Of a stretch of 64,000 nucleotides of DNA, positions 1 through 9,390 are shown piece by piece. Below the pieces are notes generated by a model. That model worked only from the letters and a program-made list of their open reading frames with translations, searched no databases and was not told the DNA's origin. Origin of the DNA: Micromonospora matsumotoense (lineage in GTDB: Bacteria > Actinomycetota > Actinomycetes > Mycobacteriales > Micromonosporaceae); contig NZ_FMCU01000008.1 of NCBI RefSeq assembly GCF_900091525.1, forward strand, positions 1 to 64,000. Direction: 5' to 3'. A program made the translations under genes and the position numbers. Positions within the stretch are counted from its first letter, which is position 1; each line of letters starts with the position of its first letter.

Positions 1-3000
1 TCATTCGGCCGCACCACATGCAACGTCGGAGGCACCACCCCGTGCTCCAACGACAACAACACCTTCACCAACCCCGCCAGGCCCGCCGCCGGCTCCAAAT
101 GACCGATGTTCGACTTCAACGAACCAATCGCACAGAACTGCGTCCGCGACGTGAAACCCCGCCACGCCCGCGTCAAACCCTCCACCTCAATCGGATCACC
201 CAACGACGTCCCCGTCCCATGCGCCTCCACCATCCCGATCCGATCCACACCCACCCCCGCATCCCGCAACGCCGCCACAATCACCTCCCGCTGCGCCGCA
301 CTACTCGGCACCGTCAACCCACTCGTCCGACCACCGTGATTCACCGCCGAACCCCGAATCACCCCCCGCACCCGATCCCCATCCCGCACCGCATCCACCA
401 ACCGCTTCACCACCACCGTCACCACACCCTCACCCGGCACAAACCCATCCGCCCCCGCATCAAACGCCCGCGACGCACCCGACGGAGAGAACGAACGCAG
501 GCGGGAGCCGAGCTGGAAGTACTGCGGAGACATGGCCAGGTGGACTCCGGCCACGATGGCCTGGTCGCACTCGCCACTGCGGATGCTGCGCACGGCGGTG
601 TGCAGAGCCACCAACGACGACGAACACAACGTGTCGATCGTCATGCTCGGCCCCGACAGATCCAGGAAGTAACTCACCCGGTTGGCCAGGATCGCGTTGT
701 GGTTACCCAGCCCGGCGGCGGTCTGCACCACGTCGCCGACGACCATGTCCCGGTAGTGCTGGTAGCTGGCACCGACGAACACCCCGGTCGACCGGTCGCC
801 CGTACGGCCGGACAGGCCGGCGTCCTCCAGCGCGCGCCAGGCGGACTGGATGAGGTGGCGCTGCTGCGGGTCGATCCACTGGGCCTCGGCCGGTGAGATC
901 CGGAAGAACGGCGCGTCGAAGTCGGTCAGTTCGTCGACGAAGCCCGCCCGGCGCAGGTAGACGGTGCCGGGCTCGGCCGCGTCGGAGTAATAGTCGTCGA
1001 TGTCCCAGCGGGACTTCGGGACCTCGCGGAGGCAGTCCTCGCCCTGGGTGAGCACCTCCCACAGCTCGTCGATGTTGCTGGCGTGGGGAAAGACGCCATC
1101 GATCCCCACGACGGCGATGTCGTGCCGGTCCGAGGCTGCCGTGGTCGCCACAGCGACCGGCGTCACCGCAGCCGAAGCCGGGGCAGCCGGGGTCAGGGCC
1201 GCCGGAGCCGTCGTCACCGGCACGGCGACCGGGGGCAGGTCGGTCGCCGGTACGCCGACCGCCGGCACCGCGGCCGGAGAACCGCCGCCCGGGGAGCCGC
1301 CGAGCGGCACGGGTGGCACCGGGCCGGGTGCCGGCGCGGCACCGGGTACGGCGGTGACGCCGTACGTGTCGCGCAGTTCCCGGGCGAGGTTCTCCACCGT
1401 CCCCACCTCGAGCAGCAGGGTGACCGGGATGTCCACGCCGAGCCGGGTACGGATGTCCTGGGCCAGCGAGACCGCCAGCATCGAGTCGAGCCCCTGCGCC
1501 TCCAACGGGCGGTCCAGTTCGAGGGTCTCGACGTCGGTCTCCAGGCCCTCGGCGATCCACCGGGCCAGCACCCGACCGAGGTCGCCGGCACCGGCGGCCC
1601 CGTTTGCCGGGAAGGAGGCAGCGGCCCCGTTGACCGCGAAGGAGGCAGCGGCGGCGGTGCCGGGCCCGGATGCGGCCGGGACCCGACCGTTGCCGTCGGC
1701 ACCGTGGACCGGGACGGAGCCGGGCGTGGCGACCCCGGGCGGGGTGCCACGGTGCGTGGGAGCACCGGGCGGGGTGGTGCCGTCGAACCGGGCCCGGTCG
1801 TGCGCGCCCGCCGGGGTGGACGGGGTGGACGGCGGGGCCGGGGAGATCCGACGCCAGGTGATGCCCTGGGCGGTGAGCACCGGGCGGTCGCCGTCGAGCA
1901 CCACCAGGCTGGCGGTGAGCAGCCCGGCATCGGGAGCGCTGCCCCGGTCCCGGCGGGCGCGCACGCGCACCTCGCCGGTGAGCCGGCCCCGCACGGTCAG
2001 CCGGGAGACGGTGAACGGCACGTAGAGGCCCTGCGCCCCGCAGGCGGCGAGGGCCACCTGGAAGGCGCCGTCGAGCAGCCGGGCGTCCACCGGACCGGCG
2101 TCGGGTCCGGCGTCGACCCGCAGGGTGCCGGTCGCCGCACCGTCCGCTATCGACAGTTGGCGTACGCAGCGGAAGCTCGGGCCGTACCGCAGGCCGTTGC
2201 GGTCGAAGTCGCGGTACATGCCGTCGAGGTCGACCGGGGTGAGCCCGACGGGGTCGGCGGGCGGGGTGAGCGTCGGATCGGCCGGTTCGGGGTCGGTCAC
2301 CTCCAGGTCGCAGACCACGGCGGCGGTGTCGTCACGGAAGGTGACCCGGGTGCCGTGCCGTTCGGCGGTGAGCGTCGTCGGCGGCCGTACGGTGGCCCGG
2401 AAGGTGAGGTCCCGCAGGGTGAAGGCGTCCCGTCCGAGCAGCTCGGCGACCTTGCCGGGGTAGCCGGCGCCGGGCAGCGTCGGGTCGCCCAGCACCACGT
2501 GTTCCAGGGCCTCCGGGTGCTCGCGCCACGACCCGGGTGGCGTGGTCGCCGCAGCACCGCCCGCCGGGAGCTGTCCCGCCGTCGACGCGGGCGCCAACCA
2601 CAGGTGCTTCTCCTCGTGCGGGGCGGTGGGAAAGCGCACCGGGGCGCGTTCCTCGGCCACCAGGCCGTCGCCGGCCACGAAGCGGCGGGCCGTCGTGTCG
2701 AGTGCGTCGCGTCCGGGCGCGTCGCCCAGTAGGGGCAGGGTCCGCCCCGACGGGGTGGGGGCGACCCCGGTGTAGAGGTTGCGGGTGCCCTCGGCGCGGG
2801 CGAGGAACAGCATCAGCTTGTCGTCGAGTTGTTCGATGGTGTCCACCACGCAGGCGAGCCGGTAGGTCGCCGCCGGGCGCTGCCGGCTGGCCACGCAGAT
2901 CCAGGCCAGCGGCGGGCAGTACGGCGACCGGAGCAGGTGCACGAGCCGGCCGGCGAGGGTACGTAGCCCCTCCTCGGAGCCCGCCGAGAGGGTGAGCAGG

Positions 3001-6000
3001 CCGGGGCCGGTCCGGGCGGGCACCCGGGTCGGCGACGGGGCCGCCGCGAGGACGGCGTGCGCGTTCACCCCGCCGAAGCCGAAGCTGCTGACCCCGGCGA
3101 CCCGGGGCCCGACCCACGGTACGAGCCGGTCCGGGACGAACAGCGGCGAGTTCTCGAAGCGGAACGCCCGGTTGGGGAAGGTGAGGTGGGCCGAGGGCGG
3201 AATCCGGTCCGCCTGGAGCGCGAGAATCGTCTTGATCAGGCCGGCGATCCCGGCCGCCGGTTCGAGGTGGCCGATGTTCGTCTTCACCGAGCCGACCGCC
3301 ACCGTGCCCCGCCGCGCCTCGCCCAGGGCGGCCTGCAACGCCTCCAACTCGATCAGGTCACCGAGCTGGGTGCCGGTGCCGTGCGCCTCGATGTAGCCGA
3401 CCCCGTCCGCCTCGACGCCGGCCCGCCGCAGGGCGCTGCGGATCACCGCCTGCTGGGCGGTGCTGCTCGGCGCGGTCAGGAAGCCGGCGGCACCGGTGTG
3501 GTTCACCGCGGACCCGCGGACCACCGCGAGGATCGGGTCGCCGTCGCGTTCGGCGTCGGCGAGCCGCTTCAGGACGATGACCCCACAGCCCTCGCCCCGG
3601 ACGTACCCGTCGGCGTCGTCGTCGAAGGTGCGGCACACCCCGGTCGGGGAGAGCATGCCGTTGCGCAGGAAGGACCGGGTCTTGGTGGGGGTCAGCACCA
3701 GGTTGGCCGCGCCGACGACGGCCGCGTCCACCTCCCCGGCGCGCAGGTGCATGGCCGCCTCGTGCAGGGCGACCAGTGAGGACGAGCACGCCGTGTCGAC
3801 GGCGAAGCTCGGCCCCGACCAGTTGAAGGCGTGGGAGAGCCGGTTGGCCACCATCGACACCGCCGTGCCGGTGGCCACGTGCGGGTCGCTGGCCCCGATG
3901 CTGCCCGCCACCAACTCGGGGAAGTCGCTGGCGATGGTGCCGATGAAGACGCCGGTGGCGGTGCCGAGGGAGGCGGCGGTGTGGCCGCAGCTCTCCAGGG
4001 CCTCGTCGGTGACGCTCAGCAGCAGGCGCTGCAACGGGTCCAGCCGTCGGGCCTCCCGGTCGGTGAGCTGGAACCGGGCGGCGTCGAAGTGCTCGACCCG
4101 GTCGACCCAGCCGGTCGGGACCTCGTCGGCGGCGGACCAGAGGTGACCCCAGCCACGGTGTCCGGTCGGCGCGTCTCCGACGCTGGAAACCCCGTCGGCG
4201 AGGTTGGCCCAGAACTCGTCGGGGGTGGCGGCACCGGGGAACCGGCAGGCCAGGCCGATGATGGCGAGCGCCTCCCCGACGGTGTCGGGTGCCGGGGTCC
4301 CGGACGGGCTCGCCGGGGCGCGGTGGCGGGGCGGCTCCGGCCGTACGGTGTCGGGTTGTCCGGCCGGGTCGCCGGTGGCGGCCTGCGGTCCGCCGGCCGC
4401 ACCGGCCGCGACGGGGTGCGCCGGGTCCGATGCGGCGTCGACCGTACGGTCGGCAGTCGCCTCGGTGGTGGCCGCACCGGCCGCGACGACCGCCTCGGCG
4501 GCAGCGACGACGGCCTGCTCGGGGGTCGCCCCGGCGGTGGTGCCGGCCCGGGAGCGTTCGGGCGTGGCGGGCGCGGGTTGGAGCAGTTCGGCGAGCCGCT
4601 CGGGGGTGCCGGTGGCGAAGATGGCCGGTGGGCTCACCGCGACGCCGAACTCCTCGGTGAGCGCCAGCGCCGCGCGGGTCACGTTGGCCGAGTCACCACC
4701 GAGGTCGAAGAAGTTGTCGGTGACCAGGAACTCGTCGTGGCCGAGCACGGCGGCGAAGACCCGCGCGATGCGGTGCTCCGGCGCGACGGTCGGCTCCGGG
4801 ACGACGGCGGGCTCCGGCGTGACGGTCGGTTCCGGGGTGGCGCCGGTGGCCGTCGGTGTCGCGGCGGGTGCGACGGAGGGGACGCCGGTGCGGATGATGG
4901 TGTGCCGGTCCGGCAGCGGCAGCCGGCCACGGGCGATCTTGCCGTTGTCGGTCAACGGCATCGCGTCGAGCCGTACGTAGGCGTCCGGCACCATGTACTC
5001 GGGCAGCCGCCGGCCGACGAAGGTGTCCAGCTCCGCCTTGACCAGGGTGCGCTCGCCGACGAGGTAGGCGGTCAGCCGCGGTTCGCCCCGACCCTCGAAG
5101 GCGACGGCGACGACGGCGGCGGCGGTGACGCCGGGGCACTCCGCCAGGACGCGTTCGATCTCGGCCGGTTCGATCCGGTTGCCCCGGACCTTGACCTGCG
5201 AGTCGGCCCGGCCCAACCACTCGATCGCGCCGTCGGCGTGCCGCCGTACGGTGTCCCCGGTGCGGTAGAGCCGCTGGCCGCTGACCGGATGGGTGAGGAA
5301 CACCTCGGCGGTGCGGTCCGGGCGGTTGACGTAGCCCCGGGCCAGGCCGACGCCGGACAGGTACAGCTCGCCGGTGTCGGCGGGGTTCAGGTCGGCGTCG
5401 AGCACGTGCAGGGTGAGGTTGGGCAGCGGTTCGCCCAGGGGCAGGAACGCGCCGACCGACTCGACCCGGTGGGCGGACGCCCAGATCGTCGCCTCGGTGG
5501 GGCCGTAGAGGTTCCACAGGGCCCCGGCGGTGCCGTGCAGTTGCTGGGCGGTCGCCGGCACCAGGGCCTCGCCGCCGGACAGGACGGTGAGCTGCGGCCT
5601 CGGCGTCCAGCCGGTCTCCAGCAGCAGCCGCCACATGCTCGGGGTGGCCTGGGCGACGGTGACCTCGCCGATGAGGTCGGCCAGCCGGTGCGGGTCGCGG
5701 GCCACCGCCCGGGACGCCAGGGTCACGGTCGCGCCGACGGTCAGCGGCAGCAGCAGTTCCAGCAGGGAGATGTCGAACGCGACGGTGGTGTGCGCGAGGA
5801 CGATGTCGGTCTCGGACGAACCGAGCCGTTCGCCGATGCCGGTCAGGAAGTTCGCCAGGGCGGCGTGCCCGATCTCCACCCCCTTCGGTTCGCCGGTCGA
5901 CCCGCTGGTGAACAGCACGTACGCGAGATCGGCGCCGGTGACCGTCGGCGGCACGGCCAGCGCGGACCCGTCCGGGCCGGGGATCGGCAGCACCGGACCG

Positions 6001-8132
6001 ACCGACTCGCCGAACGCGAGGCTGTGTTCGTCGGCGAGGATCAGCTCACACTCGGCGACCTGCACGTACCGGCGCAGCCGCTCCACCGGGTAGTTCGGGT
6101 CGAGCGGCAGGAACGCCGCCCCGACCCGCAGGATGCCGAGCATCGCCGGGACCAGGTCGGGGCCGCGCTCGGTGAGCAGGCCGACGACGGACCCGGCGCC
6201 GATCCCCTGGTCGTAGAGGCGGGCGGCGATGGCGTCGGCCCAGGAGTCCAGGGCCGCGTAGTCGATCCGCCGGGCCCCGCTGCGGACCGCGACGGCGTCC
6301 GGCCGGGCGGTCATGGTGGCCGCGACCAGATCCAGCACGGTGGGTACGGAGGCTGCCGGCTCGGCCGCCTGGTCCGGGTGGGACGCGACGTCGGTCGAGC
6401 CGGCGGCGTCGGACCCGTCGCGTCGGGCGGCCCCGGACCCGTCGGGCGGCGTCGCACCGGCCGGTGCCGCCGCTGCCCCGTCCGCGGGGGCGGGTGCGGC
6501 CGACACGGTCGCAGCCCCGTCGGAAGTGACAGGAGTCGATGCAACAGTCGGCGCGGCGGTGCCGAGGAGCATGGCACCGAGGGCGAGGTCCTCGACCCGC
6601 TCGGCGAACTCCAGCGCCTCGGCGGCGGACATGGCGGTTTCCCGGACGAACACCGTGGGCGGGCCGTCGTGCAGGCAGAGCAGGGCGATCTCGGTGTCCG
6701 GCTCGGTGGCCGCCTCGTCGTCGGGGTGCCGCTGGAGGACGGCGATCCGGGTGAAGGTCGGCCCGTCGGAGCCGACCGGGCGGTACGCCAGACCGAGGCG
6801 TACCTCAAGGTCGGTGGCGTACGCGTGCCGGGCGGTCGCCTCGTCGAGCCGGGCGGACAGTTCGTCGGCGGCGGCGGCGTCGAAGCGGACCGGGACGCGC
6901 GCGACGGCGAGCCCGCAGGTCGCCTCGGCCAGCGCGGGCGCCGACGAGGTCGACCAGGCGAAGTCGAAGCTCGGGGCCTCCATCCGCTCGGCGAGTACGG
7001 CGAGGAAGGCGCGGATCACGGCGACCGTCTCGGCCCGGGACCGGGGCAGGTAGGCCAGCTCGTACCGGCCGTAGTGCGCGGACGCGGCGGAGAAGTCCTC
7101 GGCGGGCAACGGCGCCGGTCGCAGGTCGGCCAGGCGGGCCTTCCACCAGGACTCGTGCCGACGCAGCGGACCCTGCGCGTCGGCGATCGCCGCCAACCGC
7201 TCGGGTGGCGCGGCCGGCAGCGGCCGGCCCGGGGTGATGCCCAGTCGCTGGGCCACCGCCCGGCCGCTGAGCGCACTGCCGTCGGTCGCCGTGAAGTCAC
7301 TCAGCAGCAGGTCGCCGTCGGGAGTGGAGAGGGTCAGCGCGGAGTCGGTCACGGCCGTCGCGACGGTCACCGACGGCGGGTCCTCGCGGGGGATGCGCCG
7401 GACCTGGCGGGTGAACACCGCACCCTGGGCGGTGATCAGCGCCGGCACCCCGAGCGGGTTGGGGAACGTACCGTAGTCGAGGGCCTTGGCGATGCGTTCG
7501 GCCTCGGTGGCGGAGGTGCCGGCGTGGATGAGGCCACCGGCGGCGATCCGGTCCCGCTGGTGGTAGAAGCGGCGCTCGCGGTCGCCGGTGTCGACCGGCT
7601 CGGGCAGCGAGCGCCGCAGCAGGTGCCCGACGAGGTCGGCGAAGAGCGCGATGCCCACCTCGGCGGTCTCGTAGGTCAGGGAGAGCGCGGTGGAATGCGT
7701 CCGGACCGGGAACCACCGCTCCAGCAACACGGGGCCGGCGTCCACCGCCTCGGTCATCCGGTGCCAGGTCGCGGCGTGCCGGCTCGCACCCTCGTAGAGC
7801 GCCCAGGCGGCGACGTTGCTGCCGGAGTAGCGGGGCAGCGGGCCGTCGTGGAAGTTGACCGCGGCCACCTTCGGCAGCGCCAGCACCGGGCCGGGCAGGA
7901 TCCGGAAGTTGACGATGCTGAACAGGTAGTCGACCTCGGTGGCGGCGAGCGCGGCGGCGAGGTCGCCGTGCGGGTCCAGCACCGGGACGTCGTGCGCGTT
8001 CGCCCAGGCGGCGGCGACCGGGTCGTCGGTGAAGACGCCCTCGACGCGGATCCCGGCCTCGACGAGCTGGTCGGCGCAGCGGGCCAGGACCCGGGTGCCG
8101 CCGATGAGGAAGCAGTTGACCACGGCCGTCAT
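1..8132 (-). CDS. Hybrid NRPS/trans-AT polyketide synthase, formylglycine-loading (partial)
   Basis: At least 2,710 codons; the gene runs off the left edge. Domains in order are: formyltransferase (about 1-310; N93, H95 and D131 match the Asn-His-Asp set of methionyl-tRNA formyltransferases); a linker with a condensation-like WWKARL remnant (310-580); adenylation (580-1070, TSGSTGEPKG near 743); PCP (Ser1148 in GGDS); ketosynthase (Cys1449, HGTGT and NIGHLE present); dehydratase (HVVLGDPTLP near 1878, LLDGAFQ near 2021); ACP (Ser2217 in GLDSM); and a second ketosynthase (Cys2503). Aligning the A domain by eye with GrsA gives pocket residues DILQLGLIWK, the known glycine code. No acyltransferase or ketoreductase is seen, so acyl loading is probably in trans. 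N-formylglycyl loading is known from oxazolomycin, inthomycin and conglobatin synthases. The reading frame was checked at ten points and is continuous. The ATG overlaps the stop of the Rieske gene. Confidence 0.93.
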   Translation of the reverse strand, partial: MTAVVNCFLIGGTRVLARCADQLVEAGIRVEGVFTDDPVAAAWANAHDVPVLDPHGDLAAALAATEVDYLFSIVNFRILPGPVLALPKVAAVNFHDGPLPRYSGSNVAAWALYEGASRHAATWHRMTEAVDAGPVLLERWFPVRTHSTALSLTYETAEVGIALFADLVGHLLRRSLPEPVDTGDRERRFYHQRDRIAAGGLIHAGTSATEAERIAKALDYGTFPNPLGVPALITAQGAVFTRQVRRIPREDPPSVTVATAVTDSALTLSTPDGDLLLSDFTATDGSALSGRAVAQRLGITPGRPLPAAPPERLAAIADAQGPLRRHESWWKARLADLRPAPLPAEDFSAASAHYGRYELAYLPRSRAETVAVIRAFLAVLAERMEAPSFDFAWSTSSAPALAEATCGLAVARVPVRFDAAAADELSARLDEATARHAYATDLEVRLGLAYRPVGSDGPTFTRIAVLQRHPDDEAATEPDTEIALLCLHDGPPTVFVRETAMSAAEALEFAERVEDLALGAMLLGTAAPTVASTPVTSDGAATVSAAPAPADGAAAAPAGATPPDGSGAARRDGSDAAGSTDVASHPDQAAEPAASVPTVLDLVAATMTARPDAVAVRSGARRIDYAALDSWADAIAARLYDQGIGAGSVVGLLTERGPDLVPAMLGILRVGAAFLPLDPNYPVERLRRYVQVAECELILADEHSLAFGESVGPVLPIPGPDGSALAVPPTVTGADLAYVLFTSGSTGEPKGVEIGHAALANFLTGIGERLGSSETDIVLAHTTVAFDISLLELLLPLTVGATVTLASRAVARDPHRLADLIGEVTVAQATPSMWRLLLETGWTPRPQLTVLSGGEALVPATAQQLHGTAGALWNLYGPTEATIWASAHRVESVGAFLPLGEPLPNLTLHVLDADLNPADTGELYLSGVGLARGYVNRPDRTAEVFLTHPVSGQRLYRTGDTVRRHADGAIEWLGRADSQVKVRGNRIEPAEIERVLAECPGVTAAAVVAVAFEGRGEPRLTAYLVGERTLVKAELDTFVGRRLPEYMVPDAYVRLDAMPLTDNGKIARGRLPLPDRHTIIRTGVPSVAPAATPTATGATPEPTVTPEPAVVPEPTVAPEHRIARVFAAVLGHDEFLVTDNFFDLGGDSANVTRAALALTEEFGVAVSPPAIFATGTPERLAELLQPAPATPERSRAGTTAGATPEQAVVAAAEAVVAAGAATTEATADRTVDAASDPAHPVAAGAAGGPQAATGDPAGQPDTVRPEPPRHRAPASPSGTPAPDTVGEALAIIGLACRFPGAATPDEFWANLADGVSSVGDAPTGHRGWGHLWSAADEVPTGWVDRVEHFDAARFQLTDREARRLDPLQRLLLSVTDEALESCGHTAASLGTATGVFIGTIASDFPELVAGSIGASDPHVATGTAVSMVANRLSHAFNWSGPSFAVDTACSSSLVALHEAAMHLRAGEVDAAVVGAANLVLTPTKTRSFLRNGMLSPTGVCRTFDDDADGYVRGEGCGVIVLKRLADAERDGDPILAVVRGSAVNHTGAAGFLTAPSSTAQQAVIRSALRRAGVEADGVGYIEAHGTGTQLGDLIELEALQAALGEARRGTVAVGSVKTNIGHLEPAAGIAGLIKTILALQADRIPPSAHLTFPNRAFRFENSPLFVPDRLVPWVGPRVAGVSSFGFGGVNAHAVLAAAPSPTRVPARTGPGLLTLSAGSEEGLRTLAGRLVHLLRSPYCPPLAWICVASRQRPAATYRLACVVDTIEQLDDKLMLFLARAEGTRNLYTGVAPTPSGRTLPLLGDAPGRDALDTTARRFVAGDGLVAEERAPVRFPTAPHEEKHLWLAPASTAGQLPAGGAAATTPPGSWREHPEALEHVVLGDPTLPGAGYPGKVAELLGRDAFTLRDLTFRATVRPPTTLTAERHGTRVTFRDDTAAVVCDLEVTDPEPADPTLTPPADPVGLTPVDLDGMYRDFDRNGLRYGPSFRCVRQLSIADGAATGTLRVDAGPDAGPVDARLLDGAFQVALAACGAQGLYVPFTVSRLTVRGRLTGEVRVRARRDRGSAPDAGLLTASLVVLDGDRPVLTAQGITWRRISPAPPSTPSTPAGAHDRARFDGTTPPGAPTHRGTPPGVATPGSVPVHGADGNGRVPAASGPGTAAAASFAVNGAAASFPANGAAGAGDLGRVLARWIAEGLETDVETLELDRPLEAQGLDSMLAVSLAQDIRTRLGVDIPVTLLLEVGTVENLARELRDTYGVTAVPGAAPAPGPVPPVPLGGSPGGGSPAAVPAVGVPATDLPPVAVPVTTAPAALTPAAPASAAVTPVAVATTAASDRHDIAVVGIDGVFPHASNIDELWEVLTQGEDCLREVPKSRWDIDDYYSDAAEPGTVYLRRAGFVDELTDFDAPFFRISPAEAQWIDPQQRHLIQSAWRALEDAGLSGRTGDRSTGVFVGASYQHYRDMVVGDVVQTAAGLGNHNAILANRVSYFLDLSGPSMTIDTLCSSSLVALHTAVRSIRSGECDQAIVAGVHLAMSPQYFQLGSRLRSFSPSGASRAFDAGADGFVPGEGVVTVVVKRLVDAVRDGDRVRGVIRGSAVNHGGRTSGLTVPSSAAQREVIVAALRDAGVGVDRIGMVEAHGTGTSLGDPIEVEGLTRAWRGFTSRTQFCAIGSLKSNIGHLEPAAGLAGLVKVLLSLEHGVVPPTLHVVRPN

Positions 8133-9289
8133 CCCTCGGTGTCGACGGGGTCGGCCGTCTCGCGCGCCACCCAGGCGTCGATCTGGGAGACGACCTCCTC
8201 GTCCAGGGAGAGCTGCCCGGGCGACCAGAGCGGGTTGGACAGGCCGCGGTGGGTCCGCTCGCACATCTCCCAGTCCTCGTAGTTGGCCTTGTCCCAGAGC
8301 GCGAAGACCGCCTCGTGCGAGAAGTCGCTGCGGGCCGTCTCCGAGGGGTGGAACAGCCAGAAGTGCCGCACGTAGCAGGTGCTCGGGCTCTCCGGCCAGA
8401 CCCACTGCATCATCACGTAGTCGGCGGTGAAGCCGAAGAGCAGGTTCGGCAGGATGGTGATCCAGTTGATCTTCTTGAGGTCGGCGTCCGGGACCAGCGG
8501 CATGGGGGTCCGGTCGCTGCGTCCGGTCATCGAGACCGAGTTGTACTTGTCCCGGATGACCTGCCACGCGCCGACGATGTCGCCCTTGAGCTCGTACGTT
8601 CCCGCGTCGTCGAAGTCGGTGATCCGGTGCAGGTCCTTGTGGGCCGTCGGGAAGTGCAGGCTCTCGTTGACGTTGTGCGCCACGAGCTTCCAGTTCGAGG
8701 CGACCGGGTAGTCCTTGGCCTGCATGCACTTCAGGTCGGCCAGCTCGTAGACCCGGGCGAACTCACCGAACTCACCGAGGGAGGCGTCGAGGTCCGGCGC
8801 GTCGTCGGAGAAGGTGACGAAGACGACCCCGAACCGGATCTCGGTACGGACCGGCAGCAGGCCGTTCTTCTCCTTGTCGAAGAAGTGGTCGAAGTACGTG
8901 CCGTTGAAGCTCTTGAGCTTGCCGTTGCGGTCGTAGACCCAGCAGTGGTAGATGCAGACGATGCTCTGCCGCTTGCCGGTGGCCTCCTCCACCAACCGGT
9001 ACCCCCGGTGGCGGCAGTAGTTGTGGTACGCCTGGATGCCGTTGTCGCCGTTGATGATCAGGATCGAGCCGGTGCCGATGGTCAGCGTCGCGTAGGAGCC
9101 CTTCTCGGTGAACCGGGAGACGTGGTCCACCGGCAACCAGCGGCGACGGTAGATCCGTTCCAGCTCCCGCTGGTGCTGCTCCTCGCCGGTGTAGAACGCG
9201 TGGGACCGGCCACGGCCGCCGGTGTCGTAGTAGGGCCGCTGGTCGTCCTGTTGGCCGATGAGATCGAACATGCTGGACGCGCGCGTCAT
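8129..9289 (-). CDS. Rieske non-heme iron oxygenase, large subunit
   Basis: Protein of 386 residues. An N-terminal Rieske domain binds the 2Fe-2S cluster through C92-x-H94 and C112-x2-H115. The C-terminal catalytic domain has NVNESLHFPTAH, with H212 and H217 as mononuclear iron ligands and a later Asp expected as the third. The family hydroxylates, demethylates or cyclises small molecules using electrons from a separate reductase, and none is encoded next to it. The start was chosen at the ATG behind a GGAGGAGG ribosome-binding site; the open frame extends further upstream but is not protein-like there. Its stop overlaps the synthase start (ATGA), so it is probably a tailoring enzyme of the polyketide pathway. 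The substrate is unknown. Confidence 0.9.
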   Translation of the reverse strand: MTRASSMFDLIGQQDDQRPYYDTGGRGRSHAFYTGEEQHQRELERIYRRRWLPVDHVSRFTEKGSYATLTIGTGSILIINGDNGIQAYHNYCRHRGYRLVEEATGKRQSIVCIYHCWVYDRNGKLKSFNGTYFDHFFDKEKNGLLPVRTEIRFGVVFVTFSDDAPDLDASLGEFGEFARVYELADLKCMQAKDYPVASNWKLVAHNVNESLHFPTAHKDLHRITDFDDAGTYELKGDIVGAWQVIRDKYNSVSMTGRSDRTPMPLVPDADLKKINWITILPNLLFGFTADYVMMQWVWPESPSTCYVRHFWLFHPSETARSDFSHEAVFALWDKANYEDWEMCERTHRGLSNPLWSPGQLSLDEEVVSQIDAWVARETADPVDTEG

Positions 9290-9331
9290 CTGCCTGCCTC
9301 CTCCAGAGATCAAGTGCAACGAACGAACGGC

Positions 9332-9351
9332 GGAGGACCGGGACGTCCTCC
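9332..9351. other. Short inverted repeat between Rieske and FAD genes
   Basis: A perfect 7-bp stem (GGAGGAC/GTCCTCC) with a 6-nt loop lies in the 101-bp gap between two co-directional genes. It could be a weak terminator, an mRNA processing hairpin or chance. There is no T-tract. Confidence 0.3.
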
Positions 9352-9390
9352 ACCGTCGTGCCGCGCTCATCCCGCGCGGCCCCACGCCGA

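Noticed and set aside
3831..8282. A 1,483-codon open frame on the plus strand
   Set aside because: It is antisense to the polyketide synthase. Its Gly/Arg/Val/Asp-rich, motif-free protein is what the complement of C-ending codons produces.
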